DNA of 64,000 nucleotides from Mucilaginibacter flavus (GCF_030409315.1 NZ_JAUFPS010000041.1:62001-126000); one strand, 5' to 3'. Shown: positions 17,742 to 27,186, counted from the first letter of the stretch. Notes: generated by a model not told the origin, from the letters alone. Translations and numbers: made by a program.

Positions 17742-20666
17742 ATGAAAAAAATGAAATACCACTACCTGTTAATCATCTTACTATTCACCATCACCACTGC
17801 CCGCAGCCAGGGCAGTAATGACCACATCTTCCCGGCATCGACAGCGGCTAAACCTTATATCAATTTTGATAGTAAAGGTTTTATAGTTGAAGGCAAACGC
17901 ACTTTCCTGGTATCGGCCGGGTTGGAGTATGCCCGTATACCGCATGAACTTTGGTATGATAGGCTTTTGCGCATTAAACGTGCGGGTTTTAACTGCATCG
18001 AAATTTATACTATCTGGAATTTTCACGAGGAAAAGGAAGGCCAATTCAATTTTACCGGCGACCGGGATCTGGGCCATTTTTTAGACCTGGTTAAACAGTT
18101 AAACATGTATGCTATTGTGCGCGTTGGCCCTTATTACTGTGCCGAGTGGGATAACGGCGGCTATCCTATATGGCTTAAATTTAAAAAAGGACTGAGTGTA
18201 CGGGAAGATAATAAGCCTTTTGAACAATATGTAGATAGGTTTTTTGATCATCTTTTACCTGTTGTGTTCAGCAGGCAAATTAATAAAGGCGGGGCGGTTG
18301 TGCTGGTTCAGTTAGAGAACGAACATCCCAAAGGCTGGGGCACCGCTATGCCCGATGGTTACTTTACCCACCTGCAAAGTAAAGCGCTGAAAATGGGTTT
18401 ACAGGTGCCATACTTTTTTAGCGGCTTACACCATGCCAGCGACCCGGCAGGCGACGGTAAGCTTGATGATGCCAAACGCCCCAACCCTTGGTTTTCTACC
18501 GAGTTTTGGAGTGTATGGTATTCGCAGTATGGTGCCAAACCGGGCGATGCGGAATTGTACGACAGGCGTACCTGGAAAATTATAGCACATGGTGGAAACG
18601 GCTATAACTATTACATGGTACATGGCGGATCGAACTTTGGTTACACCAATAATGATGAGGATGCCGCATCTTATGATTATGGCGCAGCCATAGGACAGAC
18701 CGGTGATCTGCGGCCAATTTATTATGCTTTTAAACGCGCGGCTTTGTTTGGACGAAGCTTTCAGGAAGTATTGGAGAATAGTACCGACGCGACGGCGAAA
18801 TACAACAGTGTCGTAATAGATACAGCAATCAAAGTATCGGCTCGTACCAGCCCAGCCGGCGATTTAGTATTTTTAGATAATCCGGGATCGAAGCATGTAA
18901 AAGTTAAACTGAATAATGCCCAGAATACTTTGAGCGTTTTACCGGGCGAGATCTATCCATTAGTTCGCAATTATAAATTACGCCCTGGTGTTACGCTTGA
19001 TGTGACCAACACAAGAGTGTTCGCTATTGCAGAACAGCACAATACAACCACGATCATCTTAGATGCCGAGCAAGACGAGCCTTTGTCGCTACATTTTACA
19101 ACCAATGGAAACGTTGCATCAACCCAATCACCGGGATTGAAAATTAGCGGCAATAAGGTGGATCTTGATATGGCGATGCCTGCGATAGAAAAACCTTTAG
19201 AATTTAGTTTTACTGATGGCAATCAAACCATCCGCGTTTTAGCCATGAACCGGGAGTGGACAGATAAAACCTTTATTACCGAAGCTAACGGCGAACAATT
19301 TATTATCAGCGGCGCTAACTATGTGGCTGGTTTGAGCAAGCAAGGTAATCAGCTTAAATTGACAATAGAAGATCCGCTTGTAGGGGCAAAAGCCGGTAAA
19401 GTATTGGTTTATACAGATAAAGAAACAATAGCTGTAAACGTACCTGCCATTAAAATAAAAGGCCAGGACGAAAGCATAGCCTTAAATAACTGGGGAGCAA
19501 AGCCCTCGCCCGCAGGCAATAGCACTATAGGTTGGCTTAAATCAATAAACCCGCAACCCATGGGTGCCGATGGCGATACATCACCCGATGCCTGGTATAA
19601 AACAGTGCTGAACATTCCATCTACCGGTAAATATACTTTACAGGTAAATGGTGGTGGCCGTGGGCAGGCTTATGTAGATGGTAAACCGGCCATAAAATGG
19701 GAACTGAACACCAATGAAGTATCGTTCGATTTAAAAAAGGGCAGGCATACTTTTACCGTTTTTGCGGCGCACGATGGGAGGGATAAGCTTGCTGCTTACC
19801 TTGGGCCAATTGATAAGGTGGATAGCAAAGGCATTTTTGGCGATGCGATGATAAAAAAAGGCGGCCCCTTCATTACCGAACTGAGCAACTGGTATTTTAC
19901 AAAAGCAGTAAAAAAAGAAGATGTAAAAAATGGTCCCCCGGCATTTGATACCATTACCTACAAAAAGTATAAAATTGGTAACGATGTGTTTAACCAAAAG
20001 GAAGGTTTTGCCTGGTTCCATACCATAATACCTCAACAGGCGGCCGGCACTTCAAAAATTCAACTGCTATTTAGAAGTGTAGATGAAAATGCTACCGTGT
20101 TCATTAATGGCAAACAGGTAGCCCATCATGATGGCTGGAACCAGCCTTTTGAGGTGGCGCTTACTGATGCTGCAACGCTGAAAAAACCGATCGACTTATC
20201 GATTTTTATAGAAAACTACTCTAACGAGGGCGGTATTGATCAGCCGGTAAAAATTAATGCAATCGGAGATGCGCAGGCCGTAAAAAACTGGCAGTTAAAG
20301 GGTGGTCCGGGAAACCCGTTTGAAGCCAAAGGCTGGACTAAGCTTGCAGGTAAAGCCTCTTCGGTACCTTGCTTTTACCGTAGTTGCTTTAATATTGATT
20401 TGTCAGCCGGGAGAACTTGCATCTGGCGCATCGATCCTAAAAACCTGGGCCATGGTTCTATCTGGGTTAATGGGCACAACCTGGGGCGCTACCCCGAAAA
20501 ACTGGATATGAAAAGCCTGTATATTCCTGAATGCTGGCTGAAGAACGGCCTGAACCAGGTTGTCATTTATGACGAGGATGGTAAACAACCCCTTGATGTA
20601 AGCATTGTAGCCGAGCCTGCTGCCGGTCGTGTTATTAAAACCCTAACCGCCACTGTTAAAGATTGA
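17742..20666 (+). CDS. GH35 beta-galactosidase, multidomain, secreted
   Basis: This 974-residue protein is read from the ATG at 17742, which gives the signal peptide MKKMKYHYLLIILLFTITTARSQ. An in-frame ATG at 17718 would add 8 polar residues and is less likely. The GH35 barrel covers about residues 35-345. It carries FNCIEIYTIWNFHEEKEGQF, the family signature VGPYYCAEWDNGGYPIWL, the acid/base in VQLENEH (Glu194) and the nucleophile in STEFWSVW (Glu254). The remaining 600 residues include beta-sandwich domains of GH2/GH35 type, with FINGKQVAHHDGWNQPF and a final jelly-roll GHGSIWVNGHNLGRYPEKLD. It removes terminal beta-galactose from glycans. The next gene starts 10 bases after the stop codon. 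Confidence 0.92.
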   Translation: MKKMKYHYLLIILLFTITTARSQGSNDHIFPASTAAKPYINFDSKGFIVEGKRTFLVSAGLEYARIPHELWYDRLLRIKRAGFNCIEIYTIWNFHEEKEGQFNFTGDRDLGHFLDLVKQLNMYAIVRVGPYYCAEWDNGGYPIWLKFKKGLSVREDNKPFEQYVDRFFDHLLPVVFSRQINKGGAVVLVQLENEHPKGWGTAMPDGYFTHLQSKALKMGLQVPYFFSGLHHASDPAGDGKLDDAKRPNPWFSTEFWSVWYSQYGAKPGDAELYDRRTWKIIAHGGNGYNYYMVHGGSNFGYTNNDEDAASYDYGAAIGQTGDLRPIYYAFKRAALFGRSFQEVLENSTDATAKYNSVVIDTAIKVSARTSPAGDLVFLDNPGSKHVKVKLNNAQNTLSVLPGEIYPLVRNYKLRPGVTLDVTNTRVFAIAEQHNTTTIILDAEQDEPLSLHFTTNGNVASTQSPGLKISGNKVDLDMAMPAIEKPLEFSFTDGNQTIRVLAMNREWTDKTFITEANGEQFIISGANYVAGLSKQGNQLKLTIEDPLVGAKAGKVLVYTDKETIAVNVPAIKIKGQDESIALNNWGAKPSPAGNSTIGWLKSINPQPMGADGDTSPDAWYKTVLNIPSTGKYTLQVNGGGRGQAYVDGKPAIKWELNTNEVSFDLKKGRHTFTVFAAHDGRDKLAAYLGPIDKVDSKGIFGDAMIKKGGPFITELSNWYFTKAVKKEDVKNGPPAFDTITYKKYKIGNDVFNQKEGFAWFHTIIPQQAAGTSKIQLLFRSVDENATVFINGKQVAHHDGWNQPFEVALTDAATLKKPIDLSIFIENYSNEGGIDQPVKINAIGDAQAVKNWQLKGGPGNPFEAKGWTKLAGKASSVPCFYRSCFNIDLSAGRTCIWRIDPKNLGHGSIWVNGHNLGRYPEKLDMKSLYIPECWLKNGLNQVVIYDEDGKQPLDVSIVAEPAAGRVIKTLTATVKD

Positions 20667-20676
20667 ACTGAAAAAT

Positions 20677-21804
20677 ATGGCACTAACAACTGAAAGATTT
20701 ACGGCGCTGGACGTATTCCGCGGGATGACCATCTGTTTTATGATCATTGTAAACGCCCCAGGCTCGGGCGCGGATGTGTGGACTCCGCTCGACCATGCCC
20801 CATGGATCGGCTTTACGCCAACCGACCTGGTGTTCCCCTCGTTTTTATTCGCGGTAGGTAACGCGCTCAGCTTCTCTAAAAAGAAGTTTGAAACTGATGC
20901 CGCCTTTATCGGCAAGATCTTTAAAAGAACGGTGATTATATTTTTGCTGGGCTACCTGATGTACTGGTTCCCGTTTTTTCACCGGGAAGCCGGTGGCTGG
21001 GCGTTTAATCCGCTAAGCCATACCCGCATTATGGGCGTATTGCAGCGCATCGCGTTGTGCTATTTCTTCGGCGCTTTGATTGTGCATTATTGCTCGCAAA
21101 AAACGGCTGTTATCATATCTGTAGTACTTTTAATAGGTTACTGGGCATTCCTGCTGGTATTTGGCGAAGCCGGTAAAGAGTACACCATGCTGGGAAATGC
21201 CGGCACCAAACTGGATATTGTGTTGATGGGCAACGATCACCTATACCACGATAAAGGTGGCCCCATCGCGTTTGATCCCGAAGGCTTGCTAAGCACTCTT
21301 ACCGGGATTGTAAACGTAGTAGGAGGCTTTTTGGCGGGTGCGTTTATACAGCGTAAGGGCAAAAACTACGAATCGGTAGCAACGTTGTTTATGGCCGGTG
21401 TGTTGCTGATAGCCACCGCTTTGTTTTGGGCGCAATTTTTCCCGATAGCCAAAAAATTGTGGACAAGCTCGTTTTCCCTGCTTACCATAGGCATCGATCT
21501 GTTACTGCTGGGTTTCCTGGTATTTGCTATTGAAATTAAAAAGATACAGCGCGGCACCGGTTTCTTCCTCACTTTCGGTAGGAACTCGCTGGCCATTTAT
21601 CTGCTGTCGGAATTATTACTAACCATTTTTCAAACCATTTGGGTAGCCCCAAAGCTCAGCTTTTACGATTGGATTAACCAGGTGTTTTACCAGCGCGTTT
21701 TCCCGGGTGCCTTTGGTACACTGGTATTTGCCATTTGTTACACGATGCTGTGCTGGCTGGTGGCGTATGTGTTGGATAAAAGGAAGATTTATATAAAAAT
21801 ATAG
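20677..21804 (+). CDS. Multi-pass membrane acyltransferase of the HGSNAT-like (DUF5009, COG4299-type) family
   Basis: This 375-residue protein has roughly ten hydrophobic segments. The N-terminal motif FTALDVFRGMTICFMIIVNAPG and the block TPTDLVFPSFLFAVGNALSFS are typical of this family, as are HTRIMGVLQRIALCYFFGAL (about 110-130) and the glycine/aromatic-rich GRNSLAIYLLSELL near the C-terminus. The human relative, heparan-alpha-glucosaminide N-acetyltransferase, moves acetyl from cytoplasmic acetyl-CoA to a terminal glucosamine on the far side of the membrane. Here it lies among GH89, GH35 and GH92 genes and 10 bases after GH35. It could therefore acetylate glucosamine termini so that GH89 can act, or modify an imported sugar. 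The exact acceptor is inferred. Confidence 0.8.
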   Translation: MALTTERFTALDVFRGMTICFMIIVNAPGSGADVWTPLDHAPWIGFTPTDLVFPSFLFAVGNALSFSKKKFETDAAFIGKIFKRTVIIFLLGYLMYWFPFFHREAGGWAFNPLSHTRIMGVLQRIALCYFFGALIVHYCSQKTAVIISVVLLIGYWAFLLVFGEAGKEYTMLGNAGTKLDIVLMGNDHLYHDKGGPIAFDPEGLLSTLTGIVNVVGGFLAGAFIQRKGKNYESVATLFMAGVLLIATALFWAQFFPIAKKLWTSSFSLLTIGIDLLLLGFLVFAIEIKKIQRGTGFFLTFGRNSLAIYLLSELLLTIFQTIWVAPKLSFYDWINQVFYQRVFPGAFGTLVFAICYTMLCWLVAYVLDKRKIYIKI

Positions 21805-21822
21805 AGGAAGTGTTTTCTTGTA

Positions 21823-21844
21823 GAGACGCAATATTTTGCGTCTC
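21823..21844. repeat. Short palindromic intergenic hairpin
   Basis: GAGACGCAA, a TATT loop and TTGCGTCTC form a 9-bp stem just after the acyltransferase stop codon. A third GAGACGCAAA copy is at about 21900. It could act as a weak terminator but lacks a T run. It resembles a dispersed intergenic repeat. Confidence 0.45.
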
Positions 21845-21934
21845 CAACTATACAGAGCGAATTTGTAACACGAGTATGCATGACGGATTTGCATGCAGGA
21901 GACGCAAAGGGTAGGAGATTCAAAAATATTAAGG

Positions 21935-24900
21935 ATGCGGTTAGATAGGTTTAAGTTAGTTATTCTTTTTGGAGTTTTAATAATATCATGTGGGCCTTTA
22001 GGCAGGGCATTTGCCCAGCAATCAAACCACTTAAAATATGTTGATCCCTTTATTGGCACAACAGTAAGTAAGGTACCAACCAAATGGGGCAATAACGGCG
22101 GTACTTATCCGGGCGCAGTGGCACCGTCGGGTGTTATTCAACTAAGTCCCGAAACGAGGGTTACCGGGGCAAGGGGATATAACTATGTTGATACCTCGGT
22201 TTACTATTTCAGCTGTTTTGGTCATGCCAGTGGCTATCCTGAAGGTTCGTCGGGTCGCTTTTTTATGATGCCGGTAGGGGAAAAGACTGAGTTTACAGCG
22301 CGTAAATACTCCGCGAGGTTTTCGCATCCTAATGAGCAGGCATCCGCAGGTTATTATAAAGTACATTTCAACAAAGAGAATATTACTGCTGAAGCCACGG
22401 CCACTAAGCGTACTGGCATGTTCCGTTTTACTTTTGCTCCTGGAAGCAAACAAATGCTTTTTATCGGCGATTGTGGAGAGTTGACGGCTTCATCTTCTAC
22501 CATAATCTATGCATCAAACAACAATACGGTTATCAACTTTAGCGAAAGTTATATCGATAAAAAACAGGTTGAAGGCGGCTGGATGTTTACCTTTTTGCCG
22601 GTGCAAAAGAGTTTATTGGTTAAAATAAGTACATCTACAGTTAGTTATGCCGGAGCGCAAAATAATATAGATCAGGAAATTGGTAAACGTAGTTTTGATG
22701 AAGTCCGCAACCAAACAAGCTTGGATTGGCAAAAAAAGCTTGCCGTTATTGATGTATCCGATAGCAACGAACAAAATAAAACAGTGTTCTATACCGCTTT
22801 ATACCATTCATTATTGGTTCCGTGGGTAATTAATGATGCTGATGGCCGGTACAAAGGTGTCGATAGCCTAATCCACCAAAAAACAGGTGATGCGCAATAT
22901 GACTTTTTTTCGCCCTGGGATACTTTTCGGTCGTTACATCCTTTGCTTACACTGCTTTACCCGCAACAACAAAAAGATGTAATCCTTTCCATGTTGGATG
23001 TTTATAAGCAAAGCGGTCATTTGCCAACCGAAAGTATGACAGGCAATCATGCTATCCCCATCATTGTAGATTCTTATTTGAAGGGCATTACCGGTTTTGA
23101 CAAAGGTTTGTTATACAAGGCCATGAAGAAAAGTATTGTGGATGGCCCGTTTGTTCAAAAAGATATGGAGGTGTACAATCAGCAAGGCTATATACCTTAT
23201 ACCCGCCCGGAATCTGTAACCCGCACGGTTGAATACGCTTATGATGACTGGGCTCTGGCTCAATTTGCAGGCGAAGTGATGCATAATCCCGCAGATCAGC
23301 AACTGCTATCAGCCCGTGGTTATAATTACCGCAACCTTTTAAATACGCAAAAGCTGCTGATGCTGCCGCGCAATGGCGAAGACTTTAAATTAGAACCGGG
23401 TACATCGGGCTATAAAGAAGGTGATCAATGGGTTTATTCCTACTTCGTCCCACAAAACGGTCGCGACCTGATTAACCAGATGGGCGGCGACGATCAGTTT
23501 GCAAAACGCCTGGACTCGTTGTTTAGCAACAATGTAGTTTTGTTTGATAATGAAACCGTATTTCACCTGCCATACCTGTTTAACCAGGCTGGCAAGCCAC
23601 AATTAACCCAAAAATGGTTAAGGCAATTTATGCTTAACCGTTTTAGCGCTGCCCCGGGTGGTTTACCAGGTAATGACGATTTGGGTTCTACTTCCAGCTG
23701 GTATGTGTTTAGCGCTATGGGCATCTACCCGGTTTGCCCCGGCAGGCCATTGTATGCCATTGGCGCGCCGTTGTTTAAGTCGGTGACGCTTCATTTGCCT
23801 AACGGGAAAAACTTTGTTATTAATAGCAATAATTCATCGCCTCAAAATAACTATGTACAAGGTTTACAGGTTAACGGCAAGCGGTGGGAAAAATTGAGTT
23901 TGCCGCATACACTACTTGTAAAAGGCGGAAACATGACCTTTACAATGGGCCATAACAAAAGCAACTGGCCGGCAAACAAAACTCCGGTTGAATTATCGGA
24001 GACAAAGGATAAAGCTGATTTTAAAATCAGCAATGTATCGGCCACTAAGAAAACGGTAAGGCCTGATGAAGTTTTTTGGATTAAATTCACCTTGAGCAAT
24101 ACCGGAAGCACCGGCATTAAAACCCTTGAGTTAATGGCTAATGGTAAACCAAATGGCAGCAAGAATTGCCTGGTAGAAGCCGGGCATATCCTTAATGACT
24201 CTGTATTATGCCAACTTTACCCCGTAGGTAAAACAACATTAAAACTGGCAGATAGTAAGCCTTTTATAGTAGAAGTGAAACTTGCGGCCAGGGCACAGGT
24301 TCATTCTTACAAAATATGGAATCTTGATGTTAAACCAATGGTGAAGCTAAACCAAAAACAGGAAATTAAATACACCATCAAGAATACCGGAGGTGTAGCG
24401 AAGTTGTTCGATATACCTGTAAAGCTGAATGATACCATCATATTTGCCGATAAAATAAAACTTGAAGCCGGCCAAACCCGAACGATTAGCCATACCACGG
24501 CAGTAGCCAGTAAAGGATTTAAGAAAGTAATTGTAGATACTGCAAGTGCCATTTGCAAGGTTTACAACAGCAATTTAGAATCTTTAATACTGGATGTGGA
24601 TATAAATGGCGCAACAGTGTCTGATAAATCCGGCTTTAACAACAGCGCGATTATTATAGGTAATACCAACCAGGATAAATTACTTTTTGGCGATCATACC
24701 TATGTAGAAATACCCAATACACCTGTTTTAGATAGGATGGGCGAAACCATTACCATGATGGGCTGGGTTTGTCCAACCGGTAAAGAAAAAGGCCTTGTGG
24801 ATATCATTACCAAAGGGGATAACCATGTTTTGCAAACCATGGATAATAAAACGATCACCTTTTTTGCCGGTGGCTGGGGCCGGGGCGATGTTACCGTAAA

Positions 24901-25183
24901 TGTGCCTGCTAATTGGGCAAACCATTGGCATCATATAGCCGGCGTATGTACGGGCAATGGCCTCTATCTGTATATCGATGGAGTTTTGGCCGGAACAGCG
25001 ACGCTCGACGTAACCGTCAATCTATCTGTAAATAACAAATGGGTGTTGGGCCGCAATGAGGAGTTTCCTTCAGAGCGGGTGTTTCATGGGCATATTAATG
25101 AGGTAAAAGTGTTTGAATCGGCCTTATCTGCAAATGAAATCCAAACAATAATACAATCTGGTCAGCTTCAGTTTAAAAACTAA
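21935..25183 (+). CDS. GH92 alpha-mannosidase with C-terminal CARDB-like and LamG-like domains
   Basis: This protein has 1082 residues from the ATG at 21935, which gives a signal MRLDRFKLVILFGVLIISCG with a possible lipobox; an upstream in-frame ATG at 21893 adds a polar leader. GH92 features run from YVDPFIGT and NGGTYPGAVAPSGVIQLSPE through FSPWDTFRSLHPLLTLLYP and GNHAIPIIVDSYLKG. They continue with YKEGDQWVYSYFVPQNG, where the Glu fits the general acid, and GLPGNDDLGSTSSWYVFSAMGIYP, with the paired Asp of the base/calcium site. These enzymes are calcium-dependent exo-alpha-mannosidases acting on N-glycans or mannans. Residues about 690-885 look like two CARDB-type domains, and about 888-1075 look like a LamG/concanavalin fold (FGDHTYVEIPN, LYLYIDGVLAGTA). 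This is an unusually long version. Confidence 0.9.
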   Translation: MRLDRFKLVILFGVLIISCGPLGRAFAQQSNHLKYVDPFIGTTVSKVPTKWGNNGGTYPGAVAPSGVIQLSPETRVTGARGYNYVDTSVYYFSCFGHASGYPEGSSGRFFMMPVGEKTEFTARKYSARFSHPNEQASAGYYKVHFNKENITAEATATKRTGMFRFTFAPGSKQMLFIGDCGELTASSSTIIYASNNNTVINFSESYIDKKQVEGGWMFTFLPVQKSLLVKISTSTVSYAGAQNNIDQEIGKRSFDEVRNQTSLDWQKKLAVIDVSDSNEQNKTVFYTALYHSLLVPWVINDADGRYKGVDSLIHQKTGDAQYDFFSPWDTFRSLHPLLTLLYPQQQKDVILSMLDVYKQSGHLPTESMTGNHAIPIIVDSYLKGITGFDKGLLYKAMKKSIVDGPFVQKDMEVYNQQGYIPYTRPESVTRTVEYAYDDWALAQFAGEVMHNPADQQLLSARGYNYRNLLNTQKLLMLPRNGEDFKLEPGTSGYKEGDQWVYSYFVPQNGRDLINQMGGDDQFAKRLDSLFSNNVVLFDNETVFHLPYLFNQAGKPQLTQKWLRQFMLNRFSAAPGGLPGNDDLGSTSSWYVFSAMGIYPVCPGRPLYAIGAPLFKSVTLHLPNGKNFVINSNNSSPQNNYVQGLQVNGKRWEKLSLPHTLLVKGGNMTFTMGHNKSNWPANKTPVELSETKDKADFKISNVSATKKTVRPDEVFWIKFTLSNTGSTGIKTLELMANGKPNGSKNCLVEAGHILNDSVLCQLYPVGKTTLKLADSKPFIVEVKLAARAQVHSYKIWNLDVKPMVKLNQKQEIKYTIKNTGGVAKLFDIPVKLNDTIIFADKIKLEAGQTRTISHTTAVASKGFKKVIVDTASAICKVYNSNLESLILDVDINGATVSDKSGFNNSAIIIGNTNQDKLLFGDHTYVEIPNTPVLDRMGETITMMGWVCPTGKEKGLVDIITKGDNHVLQTMDNKTITFFAGGWGRGDVTVNVPANWANHWHHIAGVCTGNGLYLYIDGVLAGTATLDVTVNLSVNNKWVLGRNEEFPSERVFHGHINEVKVFESALSANEIQTIIQSGQLQFKN

Positions 25184-25220
25184 AAATTGCTCTAAATCGA
25201 GAGGCTAAATCAAATTGCAG

Positions 25221-26147
25221 TTAATTTATATTGCTTTTAAACTCATACAGCCTGTAAAAGTCAGTAGCTGGTCCGTTCACACAGGTGAGCCAATTTTCAT
25301 TGGCTATAACTGGGGAACAGGGGCCATAAGTGAAAATTCGTATAGGTCTTTTGTATGCCTCGTTTTGCAGGATTTTAAGTACTTGTTGCATGATGCTTCC
25401 TTCAAAAGGAGTATACATAAAAAATATGGTTCCCCGGCTATAGTCGGCATCGCGGGCATCTGAGTTAATAAAATCAACATCGGATAAGTTTAGTTTTAAA
25501 GCGCTGCCCCGGGCATAGTTGGAATACGCCGGTTCGTATTCTATCCCTTTACAAGTTGCCCCGGTCATTACGTTTACAAGCATGCCAACCTGCCCTAAGC
25601 CCGATCCCAGGTCATAAAATACATCATCCTGTTTTAATTTGGCTAATCTTATCAATTCAAAAATTACTTTCGCGGGCGTTTGCTGATAAAATACCATCTC
25701 CGGCTGTTGTTCGATGGTTGGCATAGGGACGGCCTCATCTATCAATAGGCCATTGATGAAAATATCCAGATTATCATATCCAACTTCATTGGCTTGTTTA
25801 CCATCAAAAAAATCCGCTCCAAAATATTTACAGATCATTGTTTGAAATGATGATTGTACAAGGTTACCGGTTTTGATCTGCTCTTTTAAGCGGGCGAATA
25901 GTTGGGTGTTTATTGTTTCAAGTTTGTTTTTGAGTTCATCCGCGTGTTTGTTTAGCACATACAATTGCTCATGCTGCCCAAGCTGTTGTTGTAAGCTTTC
26001 TATGCGGTCAATAATATGAAAATCAATTAAGTCGATGGCGTTTGTACGGGAGTTGAAACTATCCTCTTTATACAAAGTAATATCTTGTTCAATAAGCAGT
26101 ATATCGGCCTGTATTTCGGTAATAATTTGCGGCAGTTTGTTATTCAT
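25221..26147 (-). CDS. SAM-dependent methyltransferase, DOT1-like fold
   Basis: This 308-residue protein lacks a signal peptide and should be cytoplasmic. The N-terminal 120 residues are helical and probably coiled-coil (ADILLIEQDITLYKED, LNKHADELKNKLETINTQ). The class I methyltransferase domain follows, with motif I VFYDLGSGLGQVGMLVN at about 176-190, then CKGIEYEPAYSNYARG, DVDFINSDARDADYS and FFMYTPFEGSIMQQVLKIL. The GSGLGQ loop and IEYEP acidic residue fit SAM binding, and the spacing resembles DOT1-family or histone-methylation-type proteins, which bacteria also carry. The substrate is unknown. It is convergent with GH92 (37-base gap) and divergent from the HD-domain gene. Confidence 0.7.
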   Translation of the reverse strand: MNNKLPQIITEIQADILLIEQDITLYKEDSFNSRTNAIDLIDFHIIDRIESLQQQLGQHEQLYVLNKHADELKNKLETINTQLFARLKEQIKTGNLVQSSFQTMICKYFGADFFDGKQANEVGYDNLDIFINGLLIDEAVPMPTIEQQPEMVFYQQTPAKVIFELIRLAKLKQDDVFYDLGSGLGQVGMLVNVMTGATCKGIEYEPAYSNYARGSALKLNLSDVDFINSDARDADYSRGTIFFMYTPFEGSIMQQVLKILQNEAYKRPIRIFTYGPCSPVIANENWLTCVNGPATDFYRLYEFKSNIN

Positions 26148-26227
26148 GAATTGATAAAGATAGTGCTAAGAGGCGAAACGAGATCGTAGCAACTTACTTC
26201 ATTTAATTTAAAAGCTAAATTATATGT

Positions 26228-26262
26228 AAAATACTAAAAATATTAGTATTTTATTATATTTG
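26228..26262 (+). promoter_or_regulatory. Promoter with overlapping dyad upstream of the HD-domain gene
   Basis: TATATTTG at 26255-26262 matches the TAnnTTTG -7 consensus. Directly upstream a 10-bp inverted repeat, AAAATACTAA and TTAGTATTTT with a 5-base AAATA spacer (26228-26252), covers the region where the -33 contact would fall. A regulator bound there would block polymerase. The start codon is 69 bases downstream. Confidence 0.5.
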
Positions 26263-26331
26263 TGATGCCATCCGCAGGGACACAAAATTCCGGGATAGCT
26301 AAATATTAATGCTTTTATAATTGATGTAGCC

Positions 26332-27186
26332 ATGAGAATAGAGGACAAACTATACGGCGTTTTTGAAGTAGAATCGGTTTTGGCACAACTAATCCGCTCT
26401 GAACCAATGCAACGTTTAAAGCGGGTTCACCAGGGTGGTGCTATCTTTTTGGTTGATTCTGCTATTAATCATACCCGGTACGCGCACTCATTAGGGGTAT
26501 TGTTTTTGGTAAAGTACCTGGGTGGCAGCATGGAAGAGCAGATAGCTGCTTTAACGCATGATGTATCGCACACTGCTTTCTCGCACGTAGCCGATTATGT
26601 TTTTGGCTATGTTAACGAGGACTACCACGAAAGTATATTTGAAGAGGTGATCAACAAATCAGAAATTCCTGAAATTTTAAACAGATTTGGTTTCGACGCC
26701 GGTATTTTATTTGGACATGATTATCCAATATTAGAACAACCCTTGCCATTGCTTTGTGCCGATAGGGTTGATTATACACTGCGCGATTTGTTCCAGGCCG
26801 ATATGATTAGCTTGAAAGATGTGCGCCTCTTTTTACCCCAGCTTACGCTACAACATGGCCGGATGGTTGTAAAATCCGAAACCGCAGGCCAGTGGATCAG
26901 CGACCAGTTCAAACAACTGAACAATGCCTATTTTAAAAAGCCCGAACATGTATACGCCAATACCCTGATGGCCGATTTATTAAAGCAAGGATTGGAAGGC
27001 GGCCTGCTTCAAAAAGATGACCTGTTGAAAGACGACTACCAGGTACTTAACAAACTTGCTAAAGAGAAAACAGGCTATCAACGCATTAATGAGATCAGAA
27101 AACTTACCCATTTTAAACAATTTTCTATTAAAAGAGCTACTGAACGGTTCAAAACAAGAGTGCTTGATCCGGCCGTAATGCGCTAA
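26332..27186 (+). CDS. HD-domain metal-dependent phosphohydrolase
   Basis: This 284-residue cytoplasmic protein has the HD-superfamily metal site: His47 or His52 in NHTRYAHSLG, the His-Asp pair in ALTHDVSHTAFSH (His76-Asp77), and a distal Asp in CADRVDY (Asp144). The beginning, EPMQRLKRVHQGG followed by the H...YAHS block, resembles dNTPase/YdhJ-type and SAMHD1-like HD proteins. Members hydrolyse nucleotides or other phosphate esters. The substrate here cannot be read from the sequence. It ends only 5 bases from the convergent AraC gene. A recognisable promoter with an overlapping dyad lies upstream. Confidence 0.82.
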   Translation: MRIEDKLYGVFEVESVLAQLIRSEPMQRLKRVHQGGAIFLVDSAINHTRYAHSLGVLFLVKYLGGSMEEQIAALTHDVSHTAFSHVADYVFGYVNEDYHESIFEEVINKSEIPEILNRFGFDAGILFGHDYPILEQPLPLLCADRVDYTLRDLFQADMISLKDVRLFLPQLTLQHGRMVVKSETAGQWISDQFKQLNNAYFKKPEHVYANTLMADLLKQGLEGGLLQKDDLLKDDYQVLNKLAKEKTGYQRINEIRKLTHFKQFSIKRATERFKTRVLDPAVMR

